Origin: Acanthosepion pharaonis
Taxonomy: Eukaryota > Mollusca > Cephalopoda > Sepiida > Sepiidae
Direction of reading: 5' to 3'
NCBI GenBank assembly: GCA_903632075.3
Contig: CAHIKZ030004296.1
Coordinates: 1,152,501-1,216,500 of the forward strand
Length of the DNA: 64,000 nucleotides
Part shown: piece after piece, positions 20,260 through 30,764 of the stretch
How the letters are laid out: each line of letters begins with the position of its first letter
Numbering within the stretch: position 1 is the stretch's first letter
The notes under the pieces: model-generated
Databases searched by the model: none
What the model was told of the DNA's origin: nothing
What the model saw: the letters and a program-made list of their open reading frames with translations, nothing else
Program-made: the position numbers and the translations under genes

Positions 20260-21045
20260 GTCAAATACATTCAACTTTCAAATGCTTCAGAAGACAAATT
20301 ATTTAGTCACTTTATTTTGGGTATAATGGTAAAATTGGTAGAGAAATTAAAATGACTGGGTCACATGGAGACCAGATGACAGATCCATTGAAGTGACACC
20401 CTATTAACTATCAACAGTCAATTAAATCCATTTGACTTTAAAATGCTTTTAAAAAGCAAAAAACAGTTGATCAGTAGATTTTCATTTCAGTAACTGTTAT
20501 TAAATAATAACTAAGATAGGGAGTCATGGCATCTATCTTCATAAATAGCAGGAGACTCAAGTTGTGTAAACAAAGGTTGCTTTTTTTCTTCAAAACTTAT
20601 GAAGGAAAATGGCTCTTAAAATTATTTTCTTTCTCTCTAATGTTTGATTGCTTAAAATATGTTAGTAAAATCTTTCTGTAATCCATGTGTTGCATTTTCC
20701 GTTTTGATTTATTATTGACATTTCCTTCTGACAAAAATTAACTGAAAAGGTTTTCAGAAAAAAGAAAAAGAAAAAAAAAATTAAAACTCAAGTATATATC
20801 CATTAATTACAATTATCTTGAAATTTTGTACCATGAAAAGATTATAAAAAATTTAAATATATCAATTTAATTTTTGTTGGAGGCATTTCAAAACAGTATA
20901 ATCATCATCATGCCCTATAACTGGGTGTAGTCACAGAGTTGCTGCACAACTAAACACCTAACCAACTTCCTCTATATGTTTCAATTGTGTACCAATGACT
21001 AAAAACTTGGCCTGATCCACAAATTTTTTAAACCAATTGTGGCAG
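20260..21045. other. No recognised feature
   Basis: AT-rich sequence. No coding frame or known motif recognised. Confidence 0.4.
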
Positions 21046-21049
21046 ATTG

Positions 21050-21655
21050 ATTGTCTACCTAACAGCATATCAACTCCTTATGGGTCATTTAATTTTCTTG
21101 AGAGTTTGGAAGTAATAAAAGTATATGTTATTCTGCTTTCACAATTGAATACATGGTAGATGATTCTCAGCTTTTGTGAATATACATGTTTGTGTGGACA
21201 TGATAACTAGAGGTAGTGATATGTGTGTTTTACACTGTAGCTTTGTTGAATACAGTTTGATTTATTTATAGGATATTATAGGATATTATATGGCTTAGTG
21301 TCATGAAAGTTCATTCATGTCGGACTTGGATTGAAGTCGCTAAATTGGGTGAAGTGCATGTTGTTGGTAATTTTACTATAAACATGTATTGCTACTAATT
21401 TTTTAGATAAAAATGTATTGCTGGTATTTTTACTATAAGAAATGTATTTTTATACTTTTAGAGTGTTTTGTTTGAGGAAGGGGATTCATTATTTGCCCAT
21501 AACTGGGACCCTAACAGATGCTACCACTCTGGGTCAGGGTGGACATGGGAACAACAGCAATTAAGAGGTGGTTCCATGCTCCTCAAAACCTCCAATCTCC
21601 CGATCTGAGGCCTTGCTGCCAGATGTAGTCTATCATCATACCCAGGACTAAATCA
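21050..21655 (+). repeat. Rep-G, copy 1 (interrupted)
   Basis: Matches the Rep-G copies at 35650 and 37421: acagcatatcaa and gggtcatttaat at the start, tgtattgctggta units in the middle (21360-21440), and aattaagaggtggttcca .. gaggccttgctgc near the end. About 260 bp of other sequence separates the first part from the rest. Confidence 0.65.
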
Positions 21656-22650
21656 TGGCAGAAATGTCTTTTATTTAGTTTAGCTGTAGAACTGAAATTA
21701 TGGAAGCTTCAGTCATCTAATACATGACCATTATATAGGAGTCTTGTATCAGAAATTCTATTTATGCCAATACAAGTGAATGGATCAAAATTGCTTCCAC
21801 TGAATATTATTAGCAAAGCTCTATTAGAATAAGTTTGGATTCTTTTACGTATTGACCATTGGGAAAGAGAAGAGGAGGATTATCAACTATGGTTAGTGCT
21901 TAATGACCATTTTCAAGAGATGGTCAGTCTATGGAAGTAGGAATGAGGCTTTCAAAAGAGAGGATACATCAAAAGTGCAGAAGGAAAGAGAAAGCAATCA
22001 GAATTTGATGTTTGATGTCTTTGTTTGTTGATCATTCAACTGAATGTAGAAATGAATAATGTAGTGACTGGTTCATTGCTTTCCAAGTACCAAGGGAGAA
22101 ATGGATTCATAGTCATTTGGGAAGGGAAAGGGATGGTAGCCGAGAAGGCTTTAATCAATATTCAGACCATGCACTCATTCTACAATGAAATTCATGTGAA
22201 TTTGTGTGGGAATCGACAATTCAATGTTCACATGATTTTATTTTCTTTTGTTTCAATTTACTATTCATTTTTACAATCATATTTGCACAGAAGAATGCCA
22301 TTAAGTGATAAAACTGTTTTCTGGCTTTATTGCCCCACAAATACATACACACAAGCAACCAAAAATCTTGAACAATTTTAGAGGTCTGAATGACAAACTT
22401 GTATTGATTCACAAAGGGACAACTTCAATAAAGACAGCATGAACATGTGCAAGTGGAATATTCGATGACATTGAGACATCTGCCCCCAACAAAATGGATT
22501 ACAAATATCCACCATGTCCTATATATAAAACTGATATATCTCATCAGTTAATGTCTCCCTTGATGTCATAGAATGTCAGTGCTTGTACCTGGCTTACTTC
22601 CATGGCATATTCTGGTTCTTCATTCCTTTTGTTGTATGTGTAGAAAATAA
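21656..22650. other. No recognised gene
   Basis: It includes a 118-codon plus-strand frame at 22025-22381 with no domain, no signal peptide and no codon pattern that I trust. I do not call it a gene. Confidence 0.4.
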
Positions 22651-22654
22651 ATAA

Positions 22655-22800
22655 ATAAATATATCTTAAAAAGATAAAAACGTTGAGCAGAACACTACCG
22701 CAGTTTTGACTGCCAGCTGAACAAACCACCTGATGAGAACTTGGTGGTCAAAACAATGGTAGTGTTCCAGTCAGTGATTTTATCTTTTTAAGATATTAAA
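22655..22800. mobile_element. Inverted-repeat element, arms ~45-55 bp
   Basis: Left arm (atatcttaaaaagataaaaa .. gaacactaccgc) and right arm (ggtagtgttccag .. gattttatctttttaagata) are reverse complements. The central 40 bp is not part of the pairing. The arms also contain their own small palindrome cttaaaaag. Confidence 0.65.
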
Positions 22801-22879
22801 TTGCTCTGCAAGTTTGGCTTTCTTATTTGAAATTGAGCCAGTTTTAAAGTGTACAATTTTAACAAATATATTTATTTAA

Positions 22880-23050
22880 GTGTATTTTCTGATTTCTTTT
22901 AGAATTTGTAGGTCTGATGAATTGGATCGTGATTACGATTCCAATTTAATAAATCATAACCATGGAATATTAGTGTTTGAGCCTTTTATATTATATTCTT
23001 ACTCTGTCCTGGACATTGAGTTCTACCTGGATTCTATCCTCTTGGGAATT

Positions 23051-23054
<4 letters not shown>
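22880..23054 (+). repeat. Rep-E copy at the head of the composite repeat
   Basis: It runs from gaatttgtaggtctgatgaa through ctacctggattctatcctct, directly into a (TA)n array. It is repeated at 41725-41870 and in both orientations at 60002-60290. Confidence 0.75.
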
Positions 23055-23086
<32 letters not shown>

Positions 23087-23126
23087 ACAACTAGTATTAT
23101 ATATATATATATATATTGACAACTAG

Positions 23127-23172
<46 letters not shown>

Positions 23173-23174
23173 AC

Positions 23175-23212
<38 letters not shown>

Positions 23213-23301
23213 ACAACTAATATTATATATATATATATTGACAACTAATATTATATATATATATATTGACAACTAATATTATATATATATATATTGACAA
23301 C

Positions 23302-23332
<31 letters not shown>

Positions 23333-23450
23333 GACAACTAATATTATATATATATATATATACCACTAATATTATATATATATATATATATTGACCACTA
23401 AATATATATATATATATTGACCACTAATATTATATATATATATATATGAA
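23055..23450. repeat. Compound minisatellite: TTGACAACTAATATTA with (TA)n
   Basis: About eleven spacers of the type TTGACAACTAATATTA or TTGACCACTAATATTA separate TA runs of 10-40 bp. One more spacer lies beyond the hairpin, near 23660. Spacer variants change gradually from GACAA to GACCA along the array, consistent with stepwise expansion. Confidence 0.9.
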
Positions 23451-23640
23451 GAAAAATTTGGAAAAAACAAACAAAAATCCTTAAATGCAATTATGTTTAA
23501 AATGAATTTTAAACAACATAATTACATTTAAGAAATTTGCATTTTAAAATGAATTTTAAACAACATAATTGCATTTAAGGATTTTTGTTTGTTTTTTTTT
23601 TTTTTTCTTCATTCTGTCGGATCTATATCCATTTACATTT
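23448..23640. mobile_element. Foldback element inside the TA minisatellite
   Basis: gaagaaaaatt..aacaaacaaaaatccttaaatgcaa at the left pairs with ttgcatttaaggatttttgttt..cttc at the right. The middle has two near copies of aaaatgaattttaaacaaca. TA-minisatellite sequence on both sides shows that it inserted into, or grew within, the array. Confidence 0.7.
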
Positions 23641-23666
23641 GCTTATATATATATATATATTGACCA

Positions 23667-23700
<34 letters not shown>

Positions 23701-23704
<4 letters not shown>

Positions 23705-24000
23705 GTTCATATGTTATTTTTATAGATATAATTTATTTAAGTAAATGCTCTATTTTTTTAATTAAATAATATTATTTACATTTACTGGCCTGAATGCTCA
23801 AGAAATTTTGTAGAAAATATGTGCTGTTAAACATTCAACTGAAATACAAATCATCCAAACCAGGCTAACATTGATTTTTTTTTTAATACAGTACTCAATA
23901 TCATAAAAGAGAACCACATACAGTGTGTATATTATGATTTTGGGATCTTATTAAAAAAACACATACCAACCACTTGATATGATTTTTAATAAGATCCATA
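23701..24000 (+). repeat. Composite repeat, 3' part (copy 1)
   Basis: Nearly identical over about 300 bp to 60301-60600, for example aagtaaatgctctatttttt, atacaaatcatccaaaccag and ttgggatcttattaaaaaaa. Near the end, gggatcttatta and taataagatcc form an inverted pair. Confidence 0.85.
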
Positions 24001-24017
24001 AAAATCCAATATGTGTA

Positions 24018-24083
<66 letters not shown>

Positions 24084-24110
24084 GTGTGCATATTGGATTT
24101 TTGGGATCTT
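24001..24110. repeat. (TA)n array flanked by inverted arms
   Basis: aaaaatccaatatgtg at the left and cacacagtgtgcatattgga at the right are inverted. About 22 TA units and short TG/CA runs fill the axis. Confidence 0.8.
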
Positions 24111-24120
24111 ATTAAATATT

Positions 24121-24147
24121 ATTATATATATATATATATATATATTA
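24121..24147. repeat. (TA)n microsatellite
   Basis: About 13 TA units between the composite repeat and the LINE-C fragment. Confidence 0.85.
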
Positions 24148-24156
24148 TAAGATCTG

Positions 24157-24622
24157 TCTGCATGCCATCTGTGGAGTTAGCCTTCCAGACAGGACATCCA
24201 ATGTAGACCTATTTAAGAGGTGTAATATTGGAGGAATCAAGACTTTCTTCAATCAGTCTCAGTTGCAGTGGACTGGTGATGTCTTGAGAATATCTGATGA
24301 CAGGATCCCCAAGATCCTAATATACAGCCAGTAAGCTCAGAGCTACAGGAATGTAAGACACCCATGGCTTTGATACAAAGACAAGCTGAAGAGCAACTTG
24401 TCAGCTGTCAATATACCTCATAACACTTTCGAGTGCTTAACCCTGGAGTGGGTATAGTGGAGATCGACATGTTTTAGTAGACTCAGCAGGTTTTAGTCTA
24501 CTAGTCTGAATTGTCTTCAAGAAGCAAGAGCAAAGTCTAAAAAGTCAGCCAATCTAACTGTAACCTCATCCCACAATCCCCACTTTTGCTCCATATGCAG
24601 CCTCATTTGCAAATCCCTTGCG

Positions 24623-24625
<3 letters not shown>
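24157..24625 (+). pseudogene. LINE-C C-terminal fragment
   Basis: Frames broken by stops read TSNVDLFKRCNIGGIKTFFNQ, then LQWTGDVLRISDDRIPKILIYSQ, a stop, then YKDKLKSNLSAVNIPHNTFECL and FCSICSLICKSLAG. They align with the copy at 10.1-10.6 kb in the same order. The zinc finger is cut after the second half-site by a (TA)n array at 24627. Confidence 0.7.

Positions 24626-24671
<46 letters not shown>
24626..24671. repeat. (TA)n microsatellite
   Basis: About 22 TA units, interrupting the end of LINE-C. Confidence 0.9.
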
Positions 24672-24675
<4 letters not shown>

Positions 24676-24769
24676 ACACACCTATGTTTGAAGTGTGACA
24701 TAAGTTTCATTTTTTTATCAACTCATCAGGCACAAAATATTCATCCTGATGAGTTAGTAAGACAACAAA

Positions 24770-24932
24770 ACTTAAGCCACACTCCAAACGTAGGTATATA
24801 TATATTTATTAATATATATTTCTTAGCTCTGTCTAACCACATTGAGCACTATTTTGTTTACACCTTAAAGTAATTTTAGTAAATATTTATGTGTATGCAT
24901 GGTTGCTAATAGCTAGTTGTTTGATTTACCCA

Positions 24933-24934
<2 letters not shown>
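24770..24934 (+). repeat. Dispersed ~190-bp repeat (pair with 9770-9966)
   Basis: Shares ccaaacgtaggtatat, cacattgagcactatttt and gcatggttgctaatagctag with the copy near 9.8 kb. It is followed by a TA array in the same position. Confidence 0.65.

Positions 24935-25027
<93 letters not shown>
24935..25027. repeat. (TA)n(CA)n microsatellite
   Basis: A TA run of about 16 units, then about 28 CA units. Confidence 0.95.
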
Positions 25028-25028
<1 letters not shown>

Positions 25029-25029
25029 A

Positions 25030-25435
25030 TATTTTCTATTATATAACACATATCTATAATTCATTAAGGGTTAACAAGGGATGAGTGCATCACACAAGAG
25101 TGTTTTAGTGTAGTTAATTTCACACTGGTGAACTACCTTAACCCTACCCAAATCTAGATCCCAGGTCATAACAATTAAAAGGTGATTTAAGGAGGAATTT
25201 TCTTTAAAGAAAAATGACTTATATAGCAGGAAATATGATAAATATACATGGAAGACACTTCATTATGCAAGTCATAATAAAATTAGCATCAGCCAATGAA
25301 TGCTGGTAAAAATTTTAGGACTATTTATATGAGCAATACTTTACCTGAGTTTCAGTTTATAATAGCCAACTTTATTAAAAAAATATTGTAATAAATTTCT
25401 CTATAAACAAACTCAGGCATAAATTTTAATCTACA
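25030..25435. other. No recognised feature
   Basis: AT-rich. Nothing recognised. Confidence 0.4.
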
Positions 25436-25439
25436 AATA

Positions 25440-25940
25440 AATGTAAAAGATATAGGCCATAGAATCATATTTTATTAACACAATATCTCGTATACTTGAA
25501 TAAATAATGATTTTACATGTTTATATCACCACATTGAGATTTTATAACCTTCACCATTAATTTTGTTAACTTTTCTTCTTATTACCTGCAGCTGTTTTTC
25601 TTACTTCCCTCACATATGTGCTTGAAAATCATTTCCCGACCTCTTTTATTGATGCATTACAAATTTAATTATCGTGGGAGACTGCAGGTCATTCCATTAA
25701 TTTTTTAAACCATTTTTGGCAAGATGGACAAATAGTTATTTTTGCATAATGTGAAGGAGCGTTTTCTTGCGAGAATATACTCTTTAGTTTAAAGCCTCTT
25801 TGCTATGTATCACCCAAAAAGAACAAAAACTTCTTGTCTGAGAATTTACAATAATTCTCTGCATTTATCTTAAGCCATCATCAACTTTGTAATTTTACTG
25901 CCTACAGTACTAGCCCAAAACATTAATCTGCCTTCCCACT
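25440..25940 (-). pseudogene. Tc1-like transposase C-terminal half
   Basis: On the minus strand the frames read SSGKADxCFGLVLxAVKLQ, then KINAENYCKFSDK, then QENAPSHYAKITICPSCQKWFKK and MEWPAVS. This is the order of a Tc1-family transposase after its first catalytic Asp: G.FG..., MNAE.Y, (Q)QDNAP.H.A, W..., WPA.SPD. The second catalytic Asp of QDNAP is Glu here (QENAP), and the SPDLNPIE stretch is degraded. Stops are frequent. A frame at 27140-27319 on the same strand may be the separated N-terminus. Confidence 0.55.
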
Positions 25941-25957
25941 ACTGTTCTCTAACTAAG

Positions 25958-26070
25958 AGGTCTCCAACCACCGAGCCATGGACTGGTATTGGTTTGTGGA
26001 TCATTTGCTACTGAGCTGCAAAGAAATAATTAATTTGTTTAAAATTATATGATAGATAAATTGAACATTG
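25958..26070 (+). mobile_element. hAT-like element end
   Basis: agaggtctccaaccaccgag, then tggactggtattggtttgtg, gatcatttgctactgagctg and caaagaaataa follow the pattern of a widespread hAT terminus (..GGTCCCCAACC..., GGACCGGTACCGGTCCGTGG...). No transposase is seen, and the other terminus was not found. Confidence 0.4.
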
Positions 26071-26243
26071 GACTTTAATTTCTGACATCATATCTTTGTG
26101 GGGCGGAGTTTTCTGTAGTGACAATAACCAGAACAACACCCCAAAGTAGACTAGAAATGAGGAACACACTTTGAGTGTCATTGTCTCCCATCACTCCCAG
26201 ATGGGACCGTCTATTTGCAGGAAAACAAGCTCAGGGCTTCCAG

Positions 26244-26596
26244 TGATTCTATATTATGGTGGGTTGATATTGATGTGATAATAGGTACTGATTCTGTTAG
26301 ACATTTTCATGACGGTCGTCTTCGAGTATAGAATCCAGAGGTTGGCAGTGAATATTTCGGAGACAGTAGGAAAGCGTACTTTAGGTTCGCAGTGGATATC
26401 GCAGCAAGGTAGCAGAGCGTAGTTCTTCCGTCTGTCCTGTTCGCCGGACAAGTTGCCTCTGGTCAGGTTGGTAGGAAAACAAAGATGGCCACCTTTATAC
26501 ACGACGGATCCAGTGTTCTGCGGCTCCTGATTGGTTAATCTTCTATTGGTCGACTATAAAGGGAATTAAGTCATTTTGACTTGCTCACTAGTTACA
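26244..26596 (-). mobile_element. Solo-LTR-like segment
   Basis: On the minus strand the segment begins TGTAACTAG and ends ..GAATCA. Two CCAAT motifs (gaccaatagaag, taaccaatcagg) lie upstream of a TATA motif (gtgtataaagg), the arrangement of a retroviral-type promoter. Flanking pentamers tccag and tacag differ by one base, so the target duplication is only suggestive. No gag/pol sequence is near. A host promoter is the alternative reading. Confidence 0.35.
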
Positions 26597-26899
26597 TACA
26601 GATATACACAAAAAACTGTAACAGATTCAAGGAAACTAAGCACACAAGGGTGTGGTCAGGCTGGAGGTCAGACAAGAGAGTCAAAATATTATACACTTTC
26701 TTTCCTTTAATAAATTGCCCTTTTTATTGTTGCTCTCTTCATTGAAACACACTTAAATTGCAAATATGTGCCACTACCACTCCACAGAAGGATTGTCCGG
26801 CATGAAATCAGTCCGTTTCCATGATAACCCTGTTTGTCCTAGAAATCAGGTCCATCCAACAGAGTTCAATATTCATCATTAACTGTTATTATTAAGAAA

Positions 26900-27319
26900 T
26901 CAGTTTTTATATATTTCTTTGCCCAACTTATACATTTCTATTTGTTGATGCTTACTTAAAGGTGGTAGCTTTGTTGCTTTTATATCTTTAATGTTCTTAA
27001 TATTCTGCATCTTTTCTTGGCTTAATAGATAGGTTTGCCTATCGTCAGGTTCACACTCCTTCTCAGTCTTTTGAACAGAAGTGGAAGATACTTGGGGTGA
27101 ACTGATTAAAAACAAAAAAAGAAAGAAACAATTTACAACACTAGCTTCCTCAAATATTTTTTTGCTGGTCAATTCACTGTTCTTGTTTATTACCTCATTT
27201 AATTTTGTCAAATCTCTTTTTGTGACATTCTTAAAACCATATTTTTTTCTTCTTCTTCTTATCTTGTCAATATTTTGAATTTCTTTCTCGCTGATCAACT
27301 TTTTCACAACTTCCAACAT
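26900..27319 (-). CDS. Unidentified open frame, possibly Tc1 N-terminus joined to an unrelated segment
   Basis: A 139-codon minus-strand frame. The first 60 residues are basic and helical (RRRRKKYGFKNVTKRDLTKL, then NKNSELTSKKIFEEASVVNC). They resemble the DNA-binding HTH of Tc1-like transposases, and a Tc1-like C-terminal half lies downstream on the same strand at 25.4-25.9 kb. A Phe/Leu-rich tract (residues 65-72) follows, encoded by a pyrimidine run ending ..AATCAG, which looks like a splice acceptor. The last 65 residues (to LSKHQQIEMYKLGKEIYKN) are charged and match nothing I know. The frame could be a chance read-through, a transposon remnant, or a terminal exon. I cannot choose. Confidence 0.25.
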   Translation of the reverse strand: MLEVVKKLISEKEIQNIDKIRRRRKKYGFKNVTKRDLTKLNEVINKNSELTSKKIFEEASVVNCFFLFLFLISSPQVSSTSVQKTEKECEPDDRQTYLLSQEKMQNIKNIKDIKATKLPPLSKHQQIEMYKLGKEIYKN

Positions 27320-27595
27320 TCTCCTCCTTCACTTGCTAATTTTCTATCTTGTTTCATTTTTGAGCTTATATCTTTCTTATGACCCATGTAATCTTTATTG
27401 TCTGAAATTAAAAAAAATAAGTACTAATAACTCTTCTATCAGATATTCTTATTTACAATATGATAAACAACATCTGAGTTGCATAATAAAACACCAAACC
27501 CCCAATTAAAGTACTGTGAATATTTTAAGTAAAAACACTTTATGGAAGGTGCTGAAAAATTCCCAACCGAACTCACTTCTCAAAATATGAGGGCA

Positions 27596-27735
27596 TCTCG
27601 ACATGGTGTAATGGTTAGCAAGCTTGTCTTGCTATAACTAATTACAACTGAGTAGTGAGTCCGCCTTGTACCACATCTAAGCTACACTTAGAAAATCACC
27701 ATGTCAAAATCCTGACAATTTGACACATTTTTAAA
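27596..27735 (+). mobile_element. SINE-1 single unit
   Basis: Box A-like tggtgtaatggttagcaagc, followed by gagtagtgagtccgccttgt in place of the box B segment. Same family as the 19.7-kb array. Confidence 0.5.
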
Positions 27736-27739
27736 CTGA

Positions 27740-28220
27740 AATACCAGGATTTTTTTTTTAATCCATTCTTGGTTAGGCTGAGAACTTTTCAGAAAACCTT
27801 ATCATGTAACTTCAAATTCACATAATATATAAATATATAAGACTTTTATTTTCAAAATTTTCTGAATAGCATCCCCCTGCATTATTTAATGTTTCTTTTG
27901 TGCCACATTTATAAAGTAAAATAACCACAATAAATCCAATCACAATCATAAAAATACATCCTGAAAATTTGACCAACATGAATTTGTAAATACTAATTTT
28001 ACTGTGAAAGCCCTGACCTAATCTGACATATAAGTATATAGTATATACACCTACATACAAAGAAATATGCATAAAAAATCCATCCACTATTATTACGTAC
28101 ATGCATACATATCTATATCTATCTTTCTATATCCAAATGAAAGAAAGAACAATTGGAGTAAAAATTCACAGTTTGTAGCTTTTACTTTTAAAAACGTGTT
28201 CAATACAAAGTAAGTCATAA
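27740..28220. other. No recognised feature
   Basis: AT-rich. A minus-strand frame of 94 codons at 27818-28102 is hydrophobic but has no recognised family. Confidence 0.35.
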
Positions 28221-28221
28221 T

Positions 28222-28244
28222 ATTATTATTATTATTATTATTAT
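28222..28244. repeat. (ATT)n microsatellite
   Basis: Seven ATT units. Confidence 0.85.
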
Positions 28245-28544
28245 ATTTTTATTATAAGAGATTATAATAAAAAAAAACATTTTAAATCATTACACAAAAG
28301 CGTTCATGTTTCAATACTATGATTGTACTTCCTCAGGCGATGGTTGGTAACTGGTGATAAAATTATTTTTTAGAGAAATTTAAAAACAAACCATTACCTC
28401 TTTTCTGAAAGTTACTAAGTTTATGTCCCCACCTTTCCTTTTAGTTACAGTATAAAGCACAAGTTGGCACTGTGGGCATTGAAGACATACAAATGTACCT
28501 GATCTTGTATTGTAAACCGAAAGATGTTTTTTTAAGAATGTATT

Positions 28545-28990
28545 CTTTATTAACGGTTATATAATTTTAGAACATGCAAGTTGCAACGCTAGAGTTCAAA
28601 TATTTCAAGTGAGAATATTTTTTTTATGAATTTTATTATGTGGTAAATCCACAAATTCTTTTGTTGTAAGTGTTTTTCAGTTAACATGATATAAACTAAA
28701 TATATAGTTCTTTCATCCTTCGGTCTACAATACATTTATTTCATGTTGGAGTTTTATTTGTAAATGGAAAAAATTACAACCTGATGATGAGAACATGAAG
28801 TTTTTGAAAGTACTTGCTGCTCTAAAAATATACCAGATCCATCTGACAACAATTTTATACATAAGGATCGCATCATTCAATGGATTGTTAGTAAGTTAAT
28901 GCTTTATTAAGTCTGTTAGCGAAGAGAATTCATCATTAATTAGATTAATATTACTAATTAATTCTTTGTATGATTACCTCTTTATAATAT
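28545..28990. repeat. Dispersed repeat XY, copy 2
   Basis: Module Y (28545-28675) in the same orientation as at 8690-8830. Module X (28720-28990) inverted relative to 8400-8640. Shared pieces include ggatcgcatcat and aagtacttgctgc (compare gatgatgcgatcc on the other strand). Confidence 0.55.
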
Positions 28991-29004
28991 AAAATATATG
29001 CTTC

Positions 29005-29008
<4 letters not shown>

Positions 29009-29045
<37 letters not shown>
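29009..29045. repeat. (TA)n microsatellite
   Basis: About 18 TA units followed by a CA-rich stretch. Confidence 0.9.
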
Positions 29046-29049
<4 letters not shown>

Positions 29050-29052
<3 letters not shown>

Positions 29053-30095
29053 CACACGTTTGGCATTTATGCACACAGCCATGGCAAATGTAAGTCCCTT
29101 TATTTAAAATCACTTCATTTAAGAGATGAAGTTGAGTGACTCATAAATAAAATGGCCAAGGCTTTCATGTTTAACAACTGTAGAAGTTTATGCTTATACA
29201 AGTCCTTTCTTTTTCTCTCTCTATATATACACTTTGTTCTTTATTTCTATAAATTCACATACAGAGAGGATGAGAGAAATACAAATAGACAAAGAAAGAA
29301 ATAAACACACTTAGACATCCAGAAAATCCCATTAATAGATTGTGACTCATGAATCCCTTTGTGTATATTCACTCAATATGTGTGTGTGCGTAGTAGATTC
29401 ATTATCATCTACTCTCTTTATCCAGTCCTTATACCCTTTCCCTCTTCTAGTCAATATTTAAGAGGGAGAAGGAAAAAAAAATAGGAACAGAAAATGGGCC
29501 CTGGAGATGAAGAATGGAGAGTTTGGTTATTTTTATAGAATTCAATTATGCTGTTTGGCCACTAAACCAAAGGATAATGTTTTTCCAATAAAGAATTGTT
29601 TCCGAGGACCCCTTTTTTCTATGGCAGAATAAATAAATAAAACAAAAAAAATCCTCAACTATTTTCCATTTCCTGAAAGCCTAAATGGATAACAGAATTA
29701 ACACCCTAAAAGAATATTAAAAGATGACATAATAATTGCACTTTGAGAAACCCTGAAACTGTTTTACATACTTAGAAATTATTTTCTCTCTTCTAAGTCT
29801 GTAAATCTCAATGGCTTTTAACAGGAAATAAATGTTGATTGGCTTGACATTGGAGTTAAGGATGCAAGAGCATGTGACCTGAATAAAGAAATACAATTGG
29901 TGGATAATATTTGATATTTTCTATTATACTTCATTTTATTTATGGCAATACAAAAATAGACACAGCTGCAATGTACACCAAGGTAAAGAAAAAGAAATGA
30001 CTTTAATAAAAATGGACAAAATAGAACAGACTTTCTTTCCCTCATATATGAATAAAGATAAAAAAAAAACTTTTCTTTACCAATGCATTTCATCC
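29050..30095. other. About 1 kb without a recognised feature
   Basis: No repeat shared within the window and no coding frame I trust. Confidence 0.4.
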
Positions 30096-30097
30096 TC

Positions 30098-30592
30098 TGA
30101 TAGACTTTATCAAGGCAAATGCAAGGATTTTATTTTGCAACATGTATTTATAAATAGAAATATAAAAGTAAGTGGATAATATTCAAGAAAAATTTTATCT
30201 TTCCTAAGAGAACATACACGGCCACAAAAATGTTTAAAAAAAAAGAAAACAAGAAAGCCATTAAATCTATTACCTCATATTTTTGAAGATGTACAGCACA
30301 TACGTCCATCCAAAACTATAACAATATGATCACAATTTAAACAATATTCATTTATTAAAAACAAAAAATTCTTGAATATTACTTGCTTACTTTTGCCTTA
30401 CCAGAGTTTGAATCATGCCACTGTGTCCTCCACATGTTTTGACGTGACCTTTCAACCACCTGATGAATATGCATGAACATTCTCAAATTTAAAAGCTTTG
30501 ATAAATCAATGACATCCTTGCTCTTGTATATAAAGACATGCAACAAAATAAATCCTTACATTTGCCTTGATAAAATCCCTCAGAAGACAAAA
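30098..30592. mobile_element. Terminal-inverted-repeat segment (~495 bp)
   Basis: The left end (30103-30147: actttatcaaggcaaatgca, ggattttattttgcaacatg) is matched in reverse complement by the right end (30535-30590). About 385 bp of non-coding sequence lies between. The arms match at about 85-90 percent by eye. This is consistent with a small non-autonomous DNA element. No clear target duplication was found. Confidence 0.5.
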
Positions 30593-30741
30593 AATATCAG
30601 TTAAGAATAGTTTTTCCTTTTTTTATTCATTTTGCTCCTTTACAGATACACCCAGTATATATTATTTTCAAATAGTGTAACAGCAAAATTGTTGAAATCA
30701 TGTAACAGCATAATTATCCATCCCATAAAATGTTTAATATT

Positions 30742-30764
30742 TAAAAAAAAAAAAAAAAAAAAAA
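30742..30764. repeat. Poly-A tract
   Basis: A run of about 23 A without an identifiable retroelement body. Confidence 0.7.

Noticed and set aside
22025..22381. 118-codon plus-strand frame as a host gene
   Set aside because: No domain, no splice context and no homologous feature. The length is not remarkable for chance in 64 kb on six frames.
23055..23450. CRISPR-like regular array
   Set aside because: Animal DNA. The constant units are spacers between TA runs of variable length, without palindromic repeats, unique spacers or cas genes.
27100..27145. A ~35-nt intron (GTAAAT..AATCAG) inside the 26900-27319 frame
   Set aside because: Too short for a cephalopod spliceosomal intron, and the frame is open across it. 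Only the acceptor-like end is kept as a possibility.
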